From assembly GCA_949751835.1 (NCBI GenBank), contig CATKHK010000053.1, positions 266,150 to 330,149 of the forward strand: a stretch of 64,000 bases of DNA, in the 5' to 3' direction. The position numbers and the translations under genes are program-made. The notes under the pieces are model-generated. The model searched no databases, was not told where the DNA came from, and worked only from the letters and a program-made list of their open reading frames with translations. The first letter of the stretch is position 1. Every line of letters begins with the position of its first letter. This document shows positions 10,003 through 21,958 of this stretch, piece after piece. The stretch is from Blepharisma japonicum (taxonomy: Eukaryota; Ciliophora; Heterotrichea; Heterotrichida; Blepharismidae).

Positions 10003-11205
10003 TTAGAATATTTTAAATTCTTCACTATTTGTGGTAAGATTATAGTTATGAATATTTGATGTGAATATAGGCTCTGTGCTATTATATTCATAAAAGTTAA
10101 TGCTGATTATGCTCGGATCAACATATAACTCCATAAATCCATAATTCTTTGTGTTCCCATATATCAAATCTGCCATGTCTGTAACTCTGTCTGGACAAAT
10201 TTTATCGATAGAGGCTCCTCCAGATCCCATAATAATATTATGAATATAGTCTCCTTTATCAAAATCAAACTCTCTTTGATCAGGAATATACTCCATGAAC
10301 CCACAATTTAATCCTGAAGCATTTACACTAGGCTGAAAAGGGGTAGGCTCACTATTCTTTTTACTAGCTAAATACTCCATTTGATGGTCATGGCCAGTCA
10401 ATACTAAATCCACATTATACTTAAATAAAATTGGGTAGAGTCTCTTTTTCAGCTGATCATTATCTCCATGCTCCACACTTGCAGAAAAAATTGGCATGTG
10501 CATCACAACTGTAATCCAAGCTACTGTTATATCTTTATTCAGATCGGTCAAAACTTGTTCAAGCCAGACATATTGTTTATTTATCTTACTCTCTGTAGCA
10601 TGAACTTTCATAGACTCACACTCCCCTTGCAAATAAGGGTAAAGGTCAGGGACTTCGCATGCAATTTCACAAGAATTCAAATAAACTAGTCCTAATTTCA
10701 TATTATTTCCTATGCTAATCGTTGTATTTCAATAAGGTGAAGGCATATTTCAGTTTGGATATAGTTTTGTCATATCAACCTCATCAGAAATGTCTGACAT
10801 ACAGTCATGATTCCCTAATACAACGTACCAAGGCTTCATTGCTATAGAGCCTTTATCAAAAATTTCATGCATAAGCTTGAAATTTCTTTTATCAAAACTA
10901 CCCTCTGGCTGATTATAAATGTTGTCACCTACAGAAATTACCATAGAAATCGGACGAATATCTGCAAGATTTCTCATTCCTTCTGCGACTCATTCTACAT
11001 GCCATTCTCCATTAGGAAGTCTATAAGATTTCTCAACTTCACCATAGTCACCTATTACATGGGCTCTTAAATAATTGCCTTGGACCAGCTGATACTTTGA
11101 GATTTTTTCTTTGCTACCACTTGAAGCTGCTTGGGCAATAAGAATTATTGCAAAAACAGTTATCAAAATCCATGTAATAATGACAATAATGTTCCTTTCC
11201 TTCAT
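10003..11205 (-). CDS. Purple/tartrate-resistant acid phosphatase-like metallophosphoesterase, copy 1
   Basis: 400 aa with several TGA=Trp and no introns. An N-terminal hydrophobic segment (residues 5-26) is a signal anchor or signal peptide. The dinuclear-metal motifs follow in order: GDYG (D53), GDNIYN, GNHDC, VVMHMP and GHDH. This layout is that of animal TRAP/plant low-molecular-weight purple acid phosphatases. The enzyme would hydrolyse phosphate esters in a lumenal or extracellular compartment. Several NxS/T sites are visible near the C-terminus. It is a tandem paralogue of the next gene leftward on the minus strand (11441-12643) and equal in length. Confidence 0.88.
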
Positions 11206-11440
11206 ATTTTTAGTTTAATTTTATCAACAAATGCCAAATTAATTAAAAAGATTACGAATTCATTAATTTTCATAATATAAGTGGATTAGCTTAATAAAGA
11301 GGAGAAATATGAGGGAAATAAAGTATGGAAAAATTGATTATCAGAGTCCCGATATTTATTGCGCATTAAGTTAATAGAAAAATCTAAATAATTTCTTATA
11401 ATGGATAGAGTTTAAATGAAAGTAGATCTCAAGAATTCTA

Positions 11441-12643
11441 TTAATTAGATTTCTGAAGATTTAAGGTGCCTGTTGAATTGTAGTTATTGATATTTGCTGT
11501 AAAAATAGGCTGTGAGCTGTTATATTCATAAAAATTGATACTGAGTAAATCTGGATCTGCATATAGCTCAGCAAACCCATAATTAGTATCCGCATACATC
11601 AACTCTGCCATATCTGTAACTCTCTTTGGGCAAATTGGGTCAATTTCTCCTCCTCCAGCTCCCATCACCACTTGATGTAAATATTCTCCTTTCTCGAATT
11701 CCACTTCTCTCTGATAAGGCACATACTCCAAATATCCGCAATCTAGCCCAGCAGTATCATTAACTTTTGGCTCAAAAGGTGTAGGATCAGCGGATTTTTT
11801 GCTTGCCATATATTGCATAAGGTGATCATGGCCTGTTAAAACTAAGTCTACGTTATATTTAAACAGCAAAGGGTATAGCCTTGTTTTTAATTGCTCATTA
11901 TCACCATGAGCCTTGCTGGCAGAAAACATCGGCATATGCATGACAACAATAATTCAAGAAATTGAAGGATCTTTGTATAATAAAGAAAGAGTACTTTCAA
12001 GTCAGGAGTATTGCTTGTTTATTTTTTTGTTTGAATACTTTTCTTTATTGTCTTCACACTCTGGAAGGATGTTTGGGAAAGTTTTGGTCAATTCACAGCC
12101 AATTTCGCAAGTGTTTAAATAAATGAAGCTGACCTTTTTAGAATTTCCAATATTGATTGTAGAATTTCAATAGGGCTTAGGCATGTTTCAATTGGGATAG
12201 AGCTTGGTCATATCGATTTCAGTAGAAAAATCTGACCTGCAATCATGATTTCCGAGCACAAGATATCATGGCTTCATCCCGATAGAGCCTTCATTAAAAA
12301 TTTTATGCATAAGTTTAAAATTTCTTTCGTCAAAGGTTCCTTTAGGCTTATTATAGATATTATCTCCAACTGAAATTACCATTGAGATGGGTTGAGTATC
12401 AGCAATCTCTCTCATTTTTTCGGCCACATACTCTACATACCACATCCCATTTTTCAGCTCATGGCTCTTACGTAATTCTCCATAATCTCCAATAACATGA
12501 GCTCTTAAAAATTCTCCTTCAACTAAGGAGAACTTTCCAATTTTTTCTTTATCTCCTTTAGAAATTACTTGCATAATCAATATTGCAATACAAACACATA
12601 TTAAAATAAAGGAAACAATCCCTGCAATATACGTCTCTTTCAT
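11441..12643 (-). CDS. Purple/tartrate-resistant acid phosphatase-like metallophosphoesterase, copy 2
   Basis: 400 aa, the same length and motif order as copy 1: GDYG, GDNIYN, GNHDC, VVMHMP and GHDH, after an N-terminal hydrophobic anchor. I chose ATG 12643 (MKETYIAGIVSF) because it aligns with MKERNIIVIITW of copy 1. The upstream ATG at 12676 would overlap the start of the divergent MKS1 gene by 24 bases. The pair arose by tandem duplication and remains highly similar in sequence. Both copies keep all metal ligands I can see. Confidence 0.88.
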
Positions 12644-12652
12644 ATTTCTAAA

Positions 12653-13489
12653 ATGGCTGATCTTGCTTTTATCCAAAAAGAAATCGAACTGAGGCAGAAT
12701 TTGGCAGGGGAAAATTTTATTTCTCCTCCCTATAACGGAGCAAAAGTGTTTGTAATGGGAGAATTACTATCTGCCAAAGATTTTGAAGATGATAATTTAT
12801 ATATTTTTATGGATTCAAGATTACCACCGAATTGGCAATATAATTTAGAAGACTATTATGACCCTAGAGCTACAGAAACAGATGTAAGTGATTTAATTAA
12901 CCGTGGAAAGTCAATAACACACTGTTCAAGAGCTGTGCCAAGCGGGAAAAATCGAAAACCTATATCGCATTTTTGTTTCCCGGTCGCTTGAAATTTAATA
13001 GCAACCGACGACGCTCTATTTCGAGCTTGGCCTCAAGTCTGCGTTCAAGTTAACTCAGTTGACGACTATGGCCGCCACCACATCTTAGGTTACGGCTTCT
13101 TTGAAATCCCTAACACCCCTGGCTTTCACAAAATCTCCCTTCAAACATGAAGGCCAATTGAATCTTTGCGCTCGGAAATTTATTCCTTTTATTTAGGAGG
13201 GAGCGTCCGTATAGAAAATCCATGGGAATTAAGCAACACTTTTAGCTTTGATGAAGAAGGAGAAAAGTCTGTTGTAAATCGGTATGGGCTGAGCACTCAA
13301 AGTGGAGGGTCTGTTCAGTTTCAACTGTCAGTAGCTATTCAGGCACAAAGTGAGCTCGAAAAACAAAGAGAGGCTGCAAAAATTTTGATACATAAGCAAC
13401 AATCAGAGCTCGTGTGGAGAAGAAATGAGAAAAAAGCTAAAGTGGTGGTAGATAGGACAACGGCACAATATAAAATTGGAGATTATTAA
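12653..13489 (+). CDS. MKS1: MKS1-like B9-domain protein of the ciliary transition zone
   Basis: 278 aa with TGA=Trp. The B9 domain spans about residues 28-245. Matches to animal MKS1 are VFVMGELLSAKDFEDDNLY near the N-terminus, LGYGFFEIPNTPGFHKISLQ with TWRPIESL in the middle, and GGSVRIENP with NRYGLSTQSGGSVQF late. MKS1 works with B9D1/B9D2 and tectonics in the gate at the base of the cilium. This copy is about half the length of human MKS1, keeping the B9 domain and a short C-terminal helix. Only 9 bp separate its ATG from the divergent phosphatase ATG. A CXorf65-like gene follows in the same frame. Confidence 0.82.
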
Positions 13490-13495
13490 ATTAAA

Positions 13496-14344
13496 ATGTT
13501 TATTAAAGTCGCCTATGGATACAAACAAGGGCATGTTTTTAACATTAACTGCCAAACCGGACCGTTAATTGATGCAATCAAAAAACAAGCATATGCAGAT
13601 ATGACTTTATTGATGACTCAGAAACAAAATCAATTTGTTAAAGAAATCGAAGATATCACAAAAAACATTGATGGGAAACAGAAAAAGCTAAATAGATTGG
13701 AAAATAACGCACCTGCTGAAGAAGAAAAAGTGCCAGTTGCTGCTGAAAGACCTGCATATAGCAGACGGAGAAAAGTTGGGAAAGAAGAAAAAAAGAACGA
13801 AACAGCCGAAATAGAAGAAGCTAAAAAAATAGAAGAAGCCAAAAAACTTGAAGAAGCCAGAAAGCTTGAAGAAGCTAAAAAAGAAGCAGAAAAAGCAAAG
13901 TCTAAAAAAGAAGAAACCAAAAAAGGCAAAAAAGTTGAAGAAGTCAAAGAACTAACCCCTGAAGAAGCAAAACAGCAGAAAATTAATGCATTGAAAGAGG
14001 ATTTAAGAAGGCAAATTTCTGATTTATCTGCAAGAGTTGAAAAAATTAATGAAAAATTGCACTTATTAGCTAGTTTCCAAGAAAAATACCAAGATCCACC
14101 TGGAGATGTCGACGTTTTAGATCCCACTGGAAATCGAAAATTTTTGAATCAGAGATTGGATGACCAAGCGATTGCTCTTTTAAATAACAAAACTGTATAC
14201 CAGCTTGTAATTATAGAGCCAGATTCTAACACAAATCCTTATGAAATTGATGGATATTGCATTAGAACTATTGAAGAAGATGCTACTTATGTTGAAGACC
14301 CAGATCCGAAATCGAAAGGCAAAGCGAAGCCTAAAAAGAAATAA
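13496..14344 (+). CDS. CXorf65-like protein with KE-rich middle
   Basis: 282 aa. The N-terminus (MFIKVAYGYKQGHVFNINCQ) and the later block DVLDPTGNRKFLNQRL...TVYQLVIIE resemble the two halves of the small, ubiquitin-fold-like CXorf65 family found in ciliated organisms. Between them lies a long Lys/Glu/Ala repeat helix (about residues 95-190). Function unknown. Its ATG is six bases after the TAA of MKS1 and in the same reading frame, so it may share MKS1's transcript. The family assignment is from memory of the pattern and is tentative. Confidence 0.55.
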   Translation: MFIKVAYGYKQGHVFNINCQTGPLIDAIKKQAYADMTLLMTQKQNQFVKEIEDITKNIDGKQKKLNRLENNAPAEEEKVPVAAERPAYSRRRKVGKEEKKNETAEIEEAKKIEEAKKLEEARKLEEAKKEAEKAKSKKEETKKGKKVEEVKELTPEEAKQQKINALKEDLRRQISDLSARVEKINEKLHLLASFQEKYQDPPGDVDVLDPTGNRKFLNQRLDDQAIALLNNKTVYQLVIIEPDSNTNPYEIDGYCIRTIEEDATYVEDPDPKSKGKAKPKKK

Positions 14345-14438
14345 AATTTAAATATTTTTTCTTATATAAGCTAAACTAATTTATTTTTCTTAGCTTAAAG
14401 ACAGTTTTATTATTATATTAAGCAGCCTGTTATGTTAT

Positions 14439-15437
14439 TTAGAAAGAAAGAAAGCCTGGGGTTTTGCTTGCCTTCTCAAGGTTCCAGCTGAATAATATGT
14501 CAATGGCATTTCCTAAGCTCTTACCACAGGTATAAAGGTTGGCTGAACAGTTAAGAACATTTTCAATATCTGCATCAATAACTGTAAGTGAGTTGTAATA
14601 GTTGGCATATAAAGCTTTAAGTCCTTTTTCAGTTGTTAAGCTCTCAATAATTGAAGCAAACAAGGTCTCGAATGGGCATTGGCTTGAAATTTGCTTCATT
14701 TGTGGTTCAATTTCTTTAAATTCAACAATTAAATCATCAATCGCTGCAATGTTGAATTTAAGGATTTTCTCAATGGTAGCATAGCCATTCTCGAAAATTC
14801 CGAAGAATTTGGTAATATCATTGTAACAGGCGCCTGTAGATGTTGACTGACCTTCAAAGCCGTCAAGAAGTCCTTTCCCGAATTGGGTGAACTCAGTAAT
14901 TGGGCTAGATGTGCTTGATAGCATGGCTTTTCCAGTGTATGGTGGAATCATGTATCTAACAGCGATTCCAAAGTCTTTTCCTGCCTTGTCGAACTTGAAG
15001 GCAATGAGCTCCAATGTTGAGGCAGCAATGTATGACTCAATTACATCTTTTTGTAATATGAGGTTTCCTACAACGTACCAGCTGCCTTTGTTCTTTAAGT
15101 CAGCGTTTAAGTTTGTGAGGACTTGGCTCATTCCACAGGTGGAGGCCATCTTTTCGAGGTCTTTGGCAAAGACTTCAAGGCTGTCGTAGGTTTCCATAGG
15201 ACGGAATTTAAGGACGTATGTGATGATATCGACCATATCAGCGTCAAGTTTGCCTTGGGATGCTTGGTCTAAGCAGGTAGCTGGAAGAGTGTACTGTGAG
15301 TTGGTATAACCGTTCATGAAGGCGCCTACGAAAGTTCTGAAGCCGTCGTAGTTTCCTTGGAAGAGTGAGGCTGGGACTTCAACTTCGGCACTGGATAGAG
15401 CGACGAAAGCTACGAAAAGGAATAAAATCTTGGACAT
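14439..15437 (-). CDS. Secreted two-repeat cysteine-containing protein
   Basis: 332 aa from ATG 15437; an upstream in-frame ATG at 15458 would add seven residues ahead of a good signal peptide (MSKILFLFVAFVALSSAEV). The mature part appears to be two diverged repeats of roughly 135-150 aa. Each carries a Cys after a FVGAF or FFGIF-type segment and another in a STCGM or SQCPF context, and each ends in a GxxxGxA-like helix. Base composition is less AT-rich than neighbouring genes, which suggests high expression. No family recognised; a lumenal or secreted protein is likely. Confidence 0.7.
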   Translation of the reverse strand: MSKILFLFVAFVALSSAEVEVPASLFQGNYDGFRTFVGAFMNGYTNSQYTLPATCLDQASQGKLDADMVDIITYVLKFRPMETYDSLEVFAKDLEKMASTCGMSQVLTNLNADLKNKGSWYVVGNLILQKDVIESYIAASTLELIAFKFDKAGKDFGIAVRYMIPPYTGKAMLSSTSSPITEFTQFGKGLLDGFEGQSTSTGACYNDITKFFGIFENGYATIEKILKFNIAAIDDLIVEFKEIEPQMKQISSQCPFETLFASIIESLTTEKGLKALYANYYNSLTVIDADIENVLNCSANLYTCGKSLGNAIDILFSWNLEKASKTPGFLSF

Positions 15438-16228
15438 TTTATTATTATGACAGCCCATATTGGTGATCAGAATATGTTCAACAAGTTTGAATAGAAGTAT
15501 GAAAATATAATTTTTAATTCAAGAAGAGAAAATTAATCTAAAATTGATGGTAAAATTAAGTTAAATTGGAGAGGGTAGGGTTAAGATAAAGTAAGAAAGG
15601 ATGGAGGCTTATGGTATTGATGATTAGGATAACGAATATTCATTGATCTTCAAAGAAATTGTATGGAAAATTGATTCTGGGTGCATAAATTCATGCTTCA
15701 AATTGATTATTGTGTTTTAATAAGTAAAAAACCAGCAAAAACGCTTGGATGTACATTTTTAAGTTTTAGGGAAGGTAGACGTCATAAATCCCTTTAAAAA
15801 TGGGTAAAATTAACCTTATGTATTATGATAAAATAGTGGCCAAAGCTTTAAAATCATAACTGGATTTATTCATTAAAAAAAAGGATTGTGATTTGAACTG
15901 CAATTTCAAAAGATTTAAAATGATCTTGTATTATTTATTTGAAAGCTATTTCAACAAACTCAAATTAATTATTTCTCAAATCTATTCCAATATCTAAGAA
16001 ATAAATAATATATTCAATAAATTATCATCAAATATTTGTTTTATTATTTTATTAATTTATGATAGAAGCCTTCATTAATACCAAGAGATTTTATACCATC
16101 AAGTCCAGAAAAAACATTAAATTGGTATAGAAGTAACTCTCATTTCTAATGAAATTTATTAAATCAACCATTTTTAAGGTCGCTCAGCTCATGTTTAAAT
16201 TGAGAATGATATTGCTTATAATTAATTA
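15438..16228. other. Intergenic region, nothing recognised
   Basis: About 790 bp of AT-rich DNA upstream of the secreted-protein gene and downstream of the SEL1 gene. I find no sustained open frame on either strand with TGA as sense and no structured RNA. A single TAGGGTTAAG near 15585 is not a telomere repeat array. Confidence 0.6.
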
Positions 16229-16897
16229 TTAAAATATCGTGCATTTCGAATTTTTCTCTTCCTCTTCTGCTTTTGCCATTCTCAAAGCTTCTTCGAGCTT
16301 TGGCTTTGATAATCCAATCCCTTTGACTGATGATTTAGATAGTCACTTGCAAGCTAATTTCAGATTTTTTTCACATGAAAGGCCACGCATATAATCAATG
16401 CCTAAATTGTGCATAGCTTCTCCATTGCCATTTTTCGCTGCAATTTTTGTCAATGCATGCCCAATTTTCCACTTATTTTTCGAACCAGAATTATAAAAGC
16501 TATATCCGACCTTACTCAGTTCGTTATAGATTAATTCTGGAGTTTCAAGGCCATCAAAATCCTCTGAAATCGATTTGTCATTGCATTTAATTAGGCTTGA
16601 TTGAGATAATATTTCATTATTTCTCATAGATAGATTATGATCTTTGAGGGAAAACTTAATTTGCTTCAACAATATTTTGATATCTTTTTCGTCAACTTCT
16701 GATTGAAATAGTAGAGAAGCTGCATCATTATGTAGGATGTCTTCAAAATAATCAGTGAAATTACTCGTTACAAGTGGGACTACTGAAATATTTTCTTCGT
16801 TGTTAGTATTAGTGTTGCTCTGCTCCATTAATATAATATAAAGCTCCTCATTATATGATAAAGAAATTATTTTTGTTGTATTTTTTAAGAATTTCAA
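16229..16897 (-). CDS. SEL1-repeat (TPR-like) protein
   Basis: 222 aa, reading through a TGA (Trp) at 16343. The C-terminal half has SEL1-like helices: HALTKIAAKNGNGEAMHNLG, then DYMRGLSCEKNLKLACKW, then KGIGLSKPKLEEA. These repeats usually act as protein-binding scaffolds. The N-terminal half is acidic and Ser/Asn-rich. The first ATG is 16897; the ATG at 16831 (MEQSNTNTN) is an equally good or better start because the 22 codons before it look like AT-rich leader. Partners unknown. Confidence 0.6.
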
Positions 16898-17468
16898 GAA
16901 AATTATGAAGCTTTACTGCAGAAAAGCACTAAAATAATTTACAAAAAAATTTTATTCTACTTAAATCAGATTTATTTTGATTTCTCATTTTAAATTTAAA
17001 GACTTTATTGGAGCATTAAACCCAATAGTATTTCTTAACTTGATGATTTTGAAATACGCAAATAATTTCTATATTTGACTGGCACCTTTTTTTATGATTA
17101 TAATTTGTCTTATAAATTAATGATTTATCTTATTTTATCTTTGCAAATATCTGCCCTTGTTGGTAAACTGAGTATTGAAAGCAATCAACGCCTTAAATTT
17201 TATTAATTGATGGCATTGCCAAAATTATAAAATCTATTGCGTTATATTACTTAACTAAATAGTGAATTGAGAATCTTATAATAATTAAGGAAATATATAA
17301 TTAATAGCGATTAAAAAATGTAAAATATTTAAATATAAAATATTAAAAATAGTGAATGAGTGCCAATTAATTCATTTTTTATATGAAAAGATATTAAGTA
17401 TTAACTCTATTTAGCATAAAATTGCCTAATTATACTAATTCTTCGTTTTATTTTTTTCATTATAAAAT
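16898..17468. other. Intergenic region between divergent genes, nothing recognised
   Basis: About 570 bp of AT-rich DNA between divergent start codons. No open frame, repeat or structured RNA stands out. It presumably contains two promoters. Confidence 0.6.
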
Positions 17469-19871
17469 ATGACAGATCCTATAAATAGAGATTCCAATTT
17501 ATTCGACCCGACTTCTCCAGTCTCCTTTATCATTAGCCAATCAAGTTCTATTTCAATTGAAAATAAAGTGGAAGACACAATAAACTACAAATTAGTTGAT
17601 CTTCTCTCGTGAATCGAAAAAATGAATTCAGAAAAATCATTGGAAATTGGCTCTAAAATTCAAGAATACTCAAAGACTGTTGGATCTGACCAATATTTAT
17701 CATATCTTTTAACCCAGCTAAAAAATAAAGAAGAGGGCCTAAGTAGCAATAGCTCAAGAGATTTCAAAAATTTAGCTATGAATTTAGTATCTCGATGCGA
17801 ATTCGATAAAGAATTTGAAGTTCTCAACAGAAAAATAGGTTTTCAAAACTTCACTGATAAAAAAAAAGAAAAAGAAGATGAAATTGAAGAAGCTAAAAAA
17901 GAAATCGAAAGAATCAAACAAGAAACTATAGACATCAAAAATAAATGGGAACTGGAAAAAAGGCCTGACGGAAAATTTGATAGTGAAGAAATAAAGCAAT
18001 ATAAAGCAGCTATAAAAGAAAAAGCTAATAAAATAGCAGAAATAAACAATGACATAGAAAGCTCACAAAAATATTGCAGGGAGAATAAAGTAACTCAAGG
18101 AGATATAGATGAATTTGAAGAAAAATTAAATGACAAAATTAATGAAGTTTTTTTAAAGAAACAACAAAAAAATAGCGCAGAAAGGGATCATTTAAAATCA
18201 TTGGAAGCAGTAAAAATATATGAAAGCCTCGAAGACAGAGTAGCAGAGCTTAAGCAGCATGAGGCTGGGCTAGTTCAAAACGTAAAATTTTGGGAAAATG
18301 TGCACATGGAAGGTGCTTTAGCTGACCAAGAAGAAATTTTAAATTCACTCTCCACAAAAATTACTGAGTTGAACGAAAAATTAGAAGTTGGTGAAAATTC
18401 TTTAAATATACTAAATCAAGAATATGAGGAATTGCATAGTCAATCTACTGAAAAAATGAAAAAATTATTTATGAGCAGGCTGGCTTCACTTATTTCAAGT
18501 AGTCTTGATACTGCTTTTAAAAGATGGAAATGGTTTGCAGATGAAGAACCTGAAGTACTAGACGAAGAAGATGAAATTATTCTCCATGATGTAGAAGATA
18601 CTGCAGTCATAGAAGAAGAAGCTATATATTTATTAGAAAACAATGCAATATTAAACTCTTTACGAGAAGCAAACTTAAGCAATGAAAAGCCTATGCCACC
18701 CGCTAACATGTTTAAATTTTTAGAAGAACTTATGAACAGTAAAATAAAGGTCGACTTAAAAGATATTGCAGATGGCAGAAGACCAAGGCTAATGACTGAA
18801 TTTTTAATAGAGCATTTAACAAGAGTTTTTGGGATTCCGAAGCTTGCATTGAAAAATTTAGCACAACTAATCCCAGCTTTACAACAGCAATTGGCAGAGG
18901 GAAATTCTTATGGAACTTTCTATTGCAGACTCTTGCAAATTTATCATCCTCAGCCGATTCCTTTTTATCTCGCACTATATCTTGTTAAAGTAAGAGGCGA
19001 TTTTTGTGTAATGAATGACAGATATGAAAAAATTAAAATTGCTCTGGAGCACAAAACAGGAAAAAAAGTGGTGGTTAAAAAAGGAGAAGCTTTAGAGTAT
19101 GCAGCATCAGGGGGCTTAGCTTATCTTACAGATGTTTTTGAGTATATTTATCGTGCCTTTGCTGGCGACAGAGAAGGAGGCACTTTAGCATTAGAATTAA
19201 TGAAGCCTAAAAATATCCCTATAGAAGAGCTAGTTGCTTATAAGCTAACCCATAAAATGGCTAAGCTTGGCAAAACTCCAGAAGGTTTATATGGGCTGCT
19301 TGATAAAAATGGAGACTGCGCTATTAACTGTATTGAATTTATTAAAGGCTGTAGAACTATTTTAGATCTTTGGGTTACTCCAGATGGAATAAAAAAATTT
19401 TTTGAAAAACTTGATATCTACAATGAAGGGAAATTCAGAAAAGAAACCTTTTTATCCATGGTAAACATGAAAGCTTTTACAAACCAAAATAAAAGCGGGA
19501 AATATGTAATTTCAAAATCGTCATTTCTAAACGCTCTTACAGAAGTTTTTATGATAAGGCAAAGAAGAGACGCAGCCTTTATTATGAATATTGTAGGAAG
19601 ATATGACTATTTAGAGCCAAGCCAGTTTGAATCTGAAGCTAGAAAGATTGATCGTACAATTACTCAGCAGAAAATGGCGCAGCTAATAAGGGAAGCTTCA
19701 GAAATAAGCAGCGAACGACCAAGGATTACACCGAAAGCGTTTGCAAGATCTTTAATTAGAAATGGGATTGGGAAATGGGGGCTGAAGAGCTTTAAAGTTT
19801 GCGATATTCCTGATAATACAATTCCAACTATTGAAATGATTATAAACGAAAATGAGAAAAAAGGTGAGTAA
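17469..19871 (+). CDS. Coiled-coil protein with an EF-hand
   Basis: 800 aa. ATG 17469 is followed by an in-frame TGA=Trp (LLSWIEKM); starting at 17622 would omit about 50 residues. Long coiled coils cover roughly residues 110-270. An acidic stretch (DEEDEIILHDVED) follows, then a compact helical region and one canonical EF-hand loop, DKNGDCAINCIE at about 612-623, with a second degenerate EF-like helix pair after it. Calcium-responsive scaffold or cytoskeletal function is plausible. I recognise no named family. Confidence 0.65.
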
Positions 19872-20131
19872 GACTAATTGGAATGATTTCTTATTTATTT
19901 AAGTTTTATTATATTTTATGTATTTAATGCAACAAGCAAAATTTTCTTATATTACTACCATTTATAGAGATCCATATAAAATGAATTTATCAATAAAATT
20001 GTCGATGGATATAGATATTTTTTCTTATAGAATTTATATAGTAAAACTTATCTCTAGAAATGTTAATTCCTGATACTCCGATTAATGATAGTAAATCTAG
20101 ATCTTTTATGCCATTATAATTGTCGCTGTAA

Positions 20132-21958
20132 ATGTACTCAGAAGAGCATAGAAGCCTCGAAATTATTAAACATGAAGAGATAGACAGCAAGGAAAACAAA
20201 GATATAGCCGAGATTAATATAGAAATTTATGATAATCCAGAAATAAATGCAAAGCTTGAAAGCTTTAAAAATATTGAAAATCCCTCTATAAATCCTAATG
20301 ACATAGAATTTGAATTAGAAGAATTTGACTCCAAAAAAGACGACTCTACCAGGGCAAATTTCCAAAGCACAAGCTCTGAAAAATTTGCTGACTTAGAGCA
20401 GCAAAACTTTCTGCAGAGAAAAAATACAAAAGATCTTAATAAAAGTGAAACCATTATTCCTCTAAAAATAGAAGAAAACGAGCAACTTGAAAACGAAGAG
20501 CCAGAACCTCCTCTTCTTTTAAAAGTAAATTCTGAGCAGCCAAGGAAAATAAAGCTCATCCCTAAAATAGAAGTATTTTCAGAGAGAGAAAATCTTACAG
20601 AAATAAATGAGAGAAAATCAGAAAGTATGCTATTTGGGATTTCTCCAAGAAGGACTAGATCAAATAAAGGAGCATCATTAATAATCGAAATAGAAAATAA
20701 ATCGAGATCAAGTTCAAAAGATGCTAATCGTTCAAAAAATTCGACTATGCATGACAATTCTGCATTTATGACCCCAAGAGGAGAAATTTCAATAGACTCA
20801 GATATTGAAGATTATATAGAGAGAATGAATTCATGCAAATCTCAGCTTTCAACTTTTTCTAGGAGGCATAGCAATCCCAACCTTGCACAGACAAAACTTT
20901 TAGCTACAGAACTTTCTGTGGTAAATGAAGTTGAAAATTTGCTTCCTGATGCTTCTCCAATTCCAGATGCAGAAAGTATTCATTCGCAACTTGAATCTCC
21001 ATCAAAATTTTTTTCGCCAATTAGTCCTCAGTCCTTATTTTCATTGGAGCCTAGGCATAATAAAATAGACTCTCAAAGAAATTCCATTGAAAGGTCGCCA
21101 TTTATTAGCCCAGAAAAAAATATTCTCAGAGAAGGTCCTGATATTGAAATGCCAAGCTCTAAGAATTTTGAAGAGACTGAGCCTTTAAATATAACAGCAC
21201 TAGGGAGAAGTGATGATTTATATTACACCTATAAAGGAGTAATTGATAGGATGATAAATCCTATCAAAGATTCAATTCCTGAAGAAAACCAAAGCACGAG
21301 ATTTTGCTTGTTCAGAATTTTTTGCTGTTGTAAGAAAAATTCAAAGTTATGTCCATCAAAATCGCAAAAAAAAGAAATTTATTCTTTACGAAAAATTGCA
21401 AAATTGAGATTTAATATTGACAATTATTTTCATAAAAAAATATTAATGAGTGTTCATCATTCTATCACAAAAAAAGTTTCAATTTCTGCTGAAGATTGGA
21501 TTTATTTAGGCTTTGGATCTACTGTAATTACAAAAGAGCTAGAAAAAGAATGCTCATTATTAGGACTTACATTAATGCTATTTTTATGTGAAAATCATCA
21601 ATATGAATTCGACTTAATTCTTGCAGCTCAAAAGCGATTAAAAAACAGAATTGAAATTGGAAATCTTGCTATAAAAATAATTGCAATCAGTCTATGAGCT
21701 TTAAAAAAGAGAAGGCTCAATAAAATAATTGTCGAGTCTTCTGAAAAAATAAGCGATCTGTTTTTCTCTATCAGCGCTGGAATGATGCTTTACTGATATG
21801 ATAATTATTGTAAATTTAATATGACTCTTGCCCCTCTTGATAAAGTCGTAAAAGAGCTTAAATCTCTTTTAAACAAAGATCCATCAATCTTTATGATCAG
21901 ATTTAAGCAAAAACACTCTGATGCAATTAATAAAGTAGAAACTTTAAACACCGCCTAA
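20132..21958 (+). CDS. ELMO-domain-like protein with long disordered N-terminus
   Basis: 608 aa with TGA=Trp at 21695 and 21794. The first ~400 residues are low-complexity, Glu/Ser/Asn-rich and probably disordered. Then comes a Cys-rich patch (FCLFRIFCCCKKNSKLC) that could be palmitoylated. The last ~180 residues resemble an ELMO/CED-12 domain (SAEDWIYLGFGSTVITKELE, then LLGLTLMLFLCENHQYEF). ELMO-domain proteins act as GAPs for ARF-family GTPases or help activate Rac. The match is by pattern only. The stop codon lies inside one arm of an inverted repeat. Confidence 0.5.

Noticed and set aside
12644-12676. Upstream ATG of phosphatase copy 2 at 12676
   Set aside because: It would overlap the MKS1 start, and the downstream ATG aligns with copy 1.
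13630-14127. 165-codon antisense frame opposite the CXorf65-like gene
   Set aside because: Composition (Ser/Phe runs) is the complement of the KE-rich segment.
15580-15600. TAGGGTTAAG resembling a telomere repeat
   Set aside because: A single partial copy; no tandem array, so not a telomere or internal telomeric tract.
17784-18709. Minus-strand open frames opposite the coiled-coil/EF-hand gene
   Set aside because: They are Phe/Ser-rich mirror images of Lys/Glu-rich coiled-coil codons and have no independent support.
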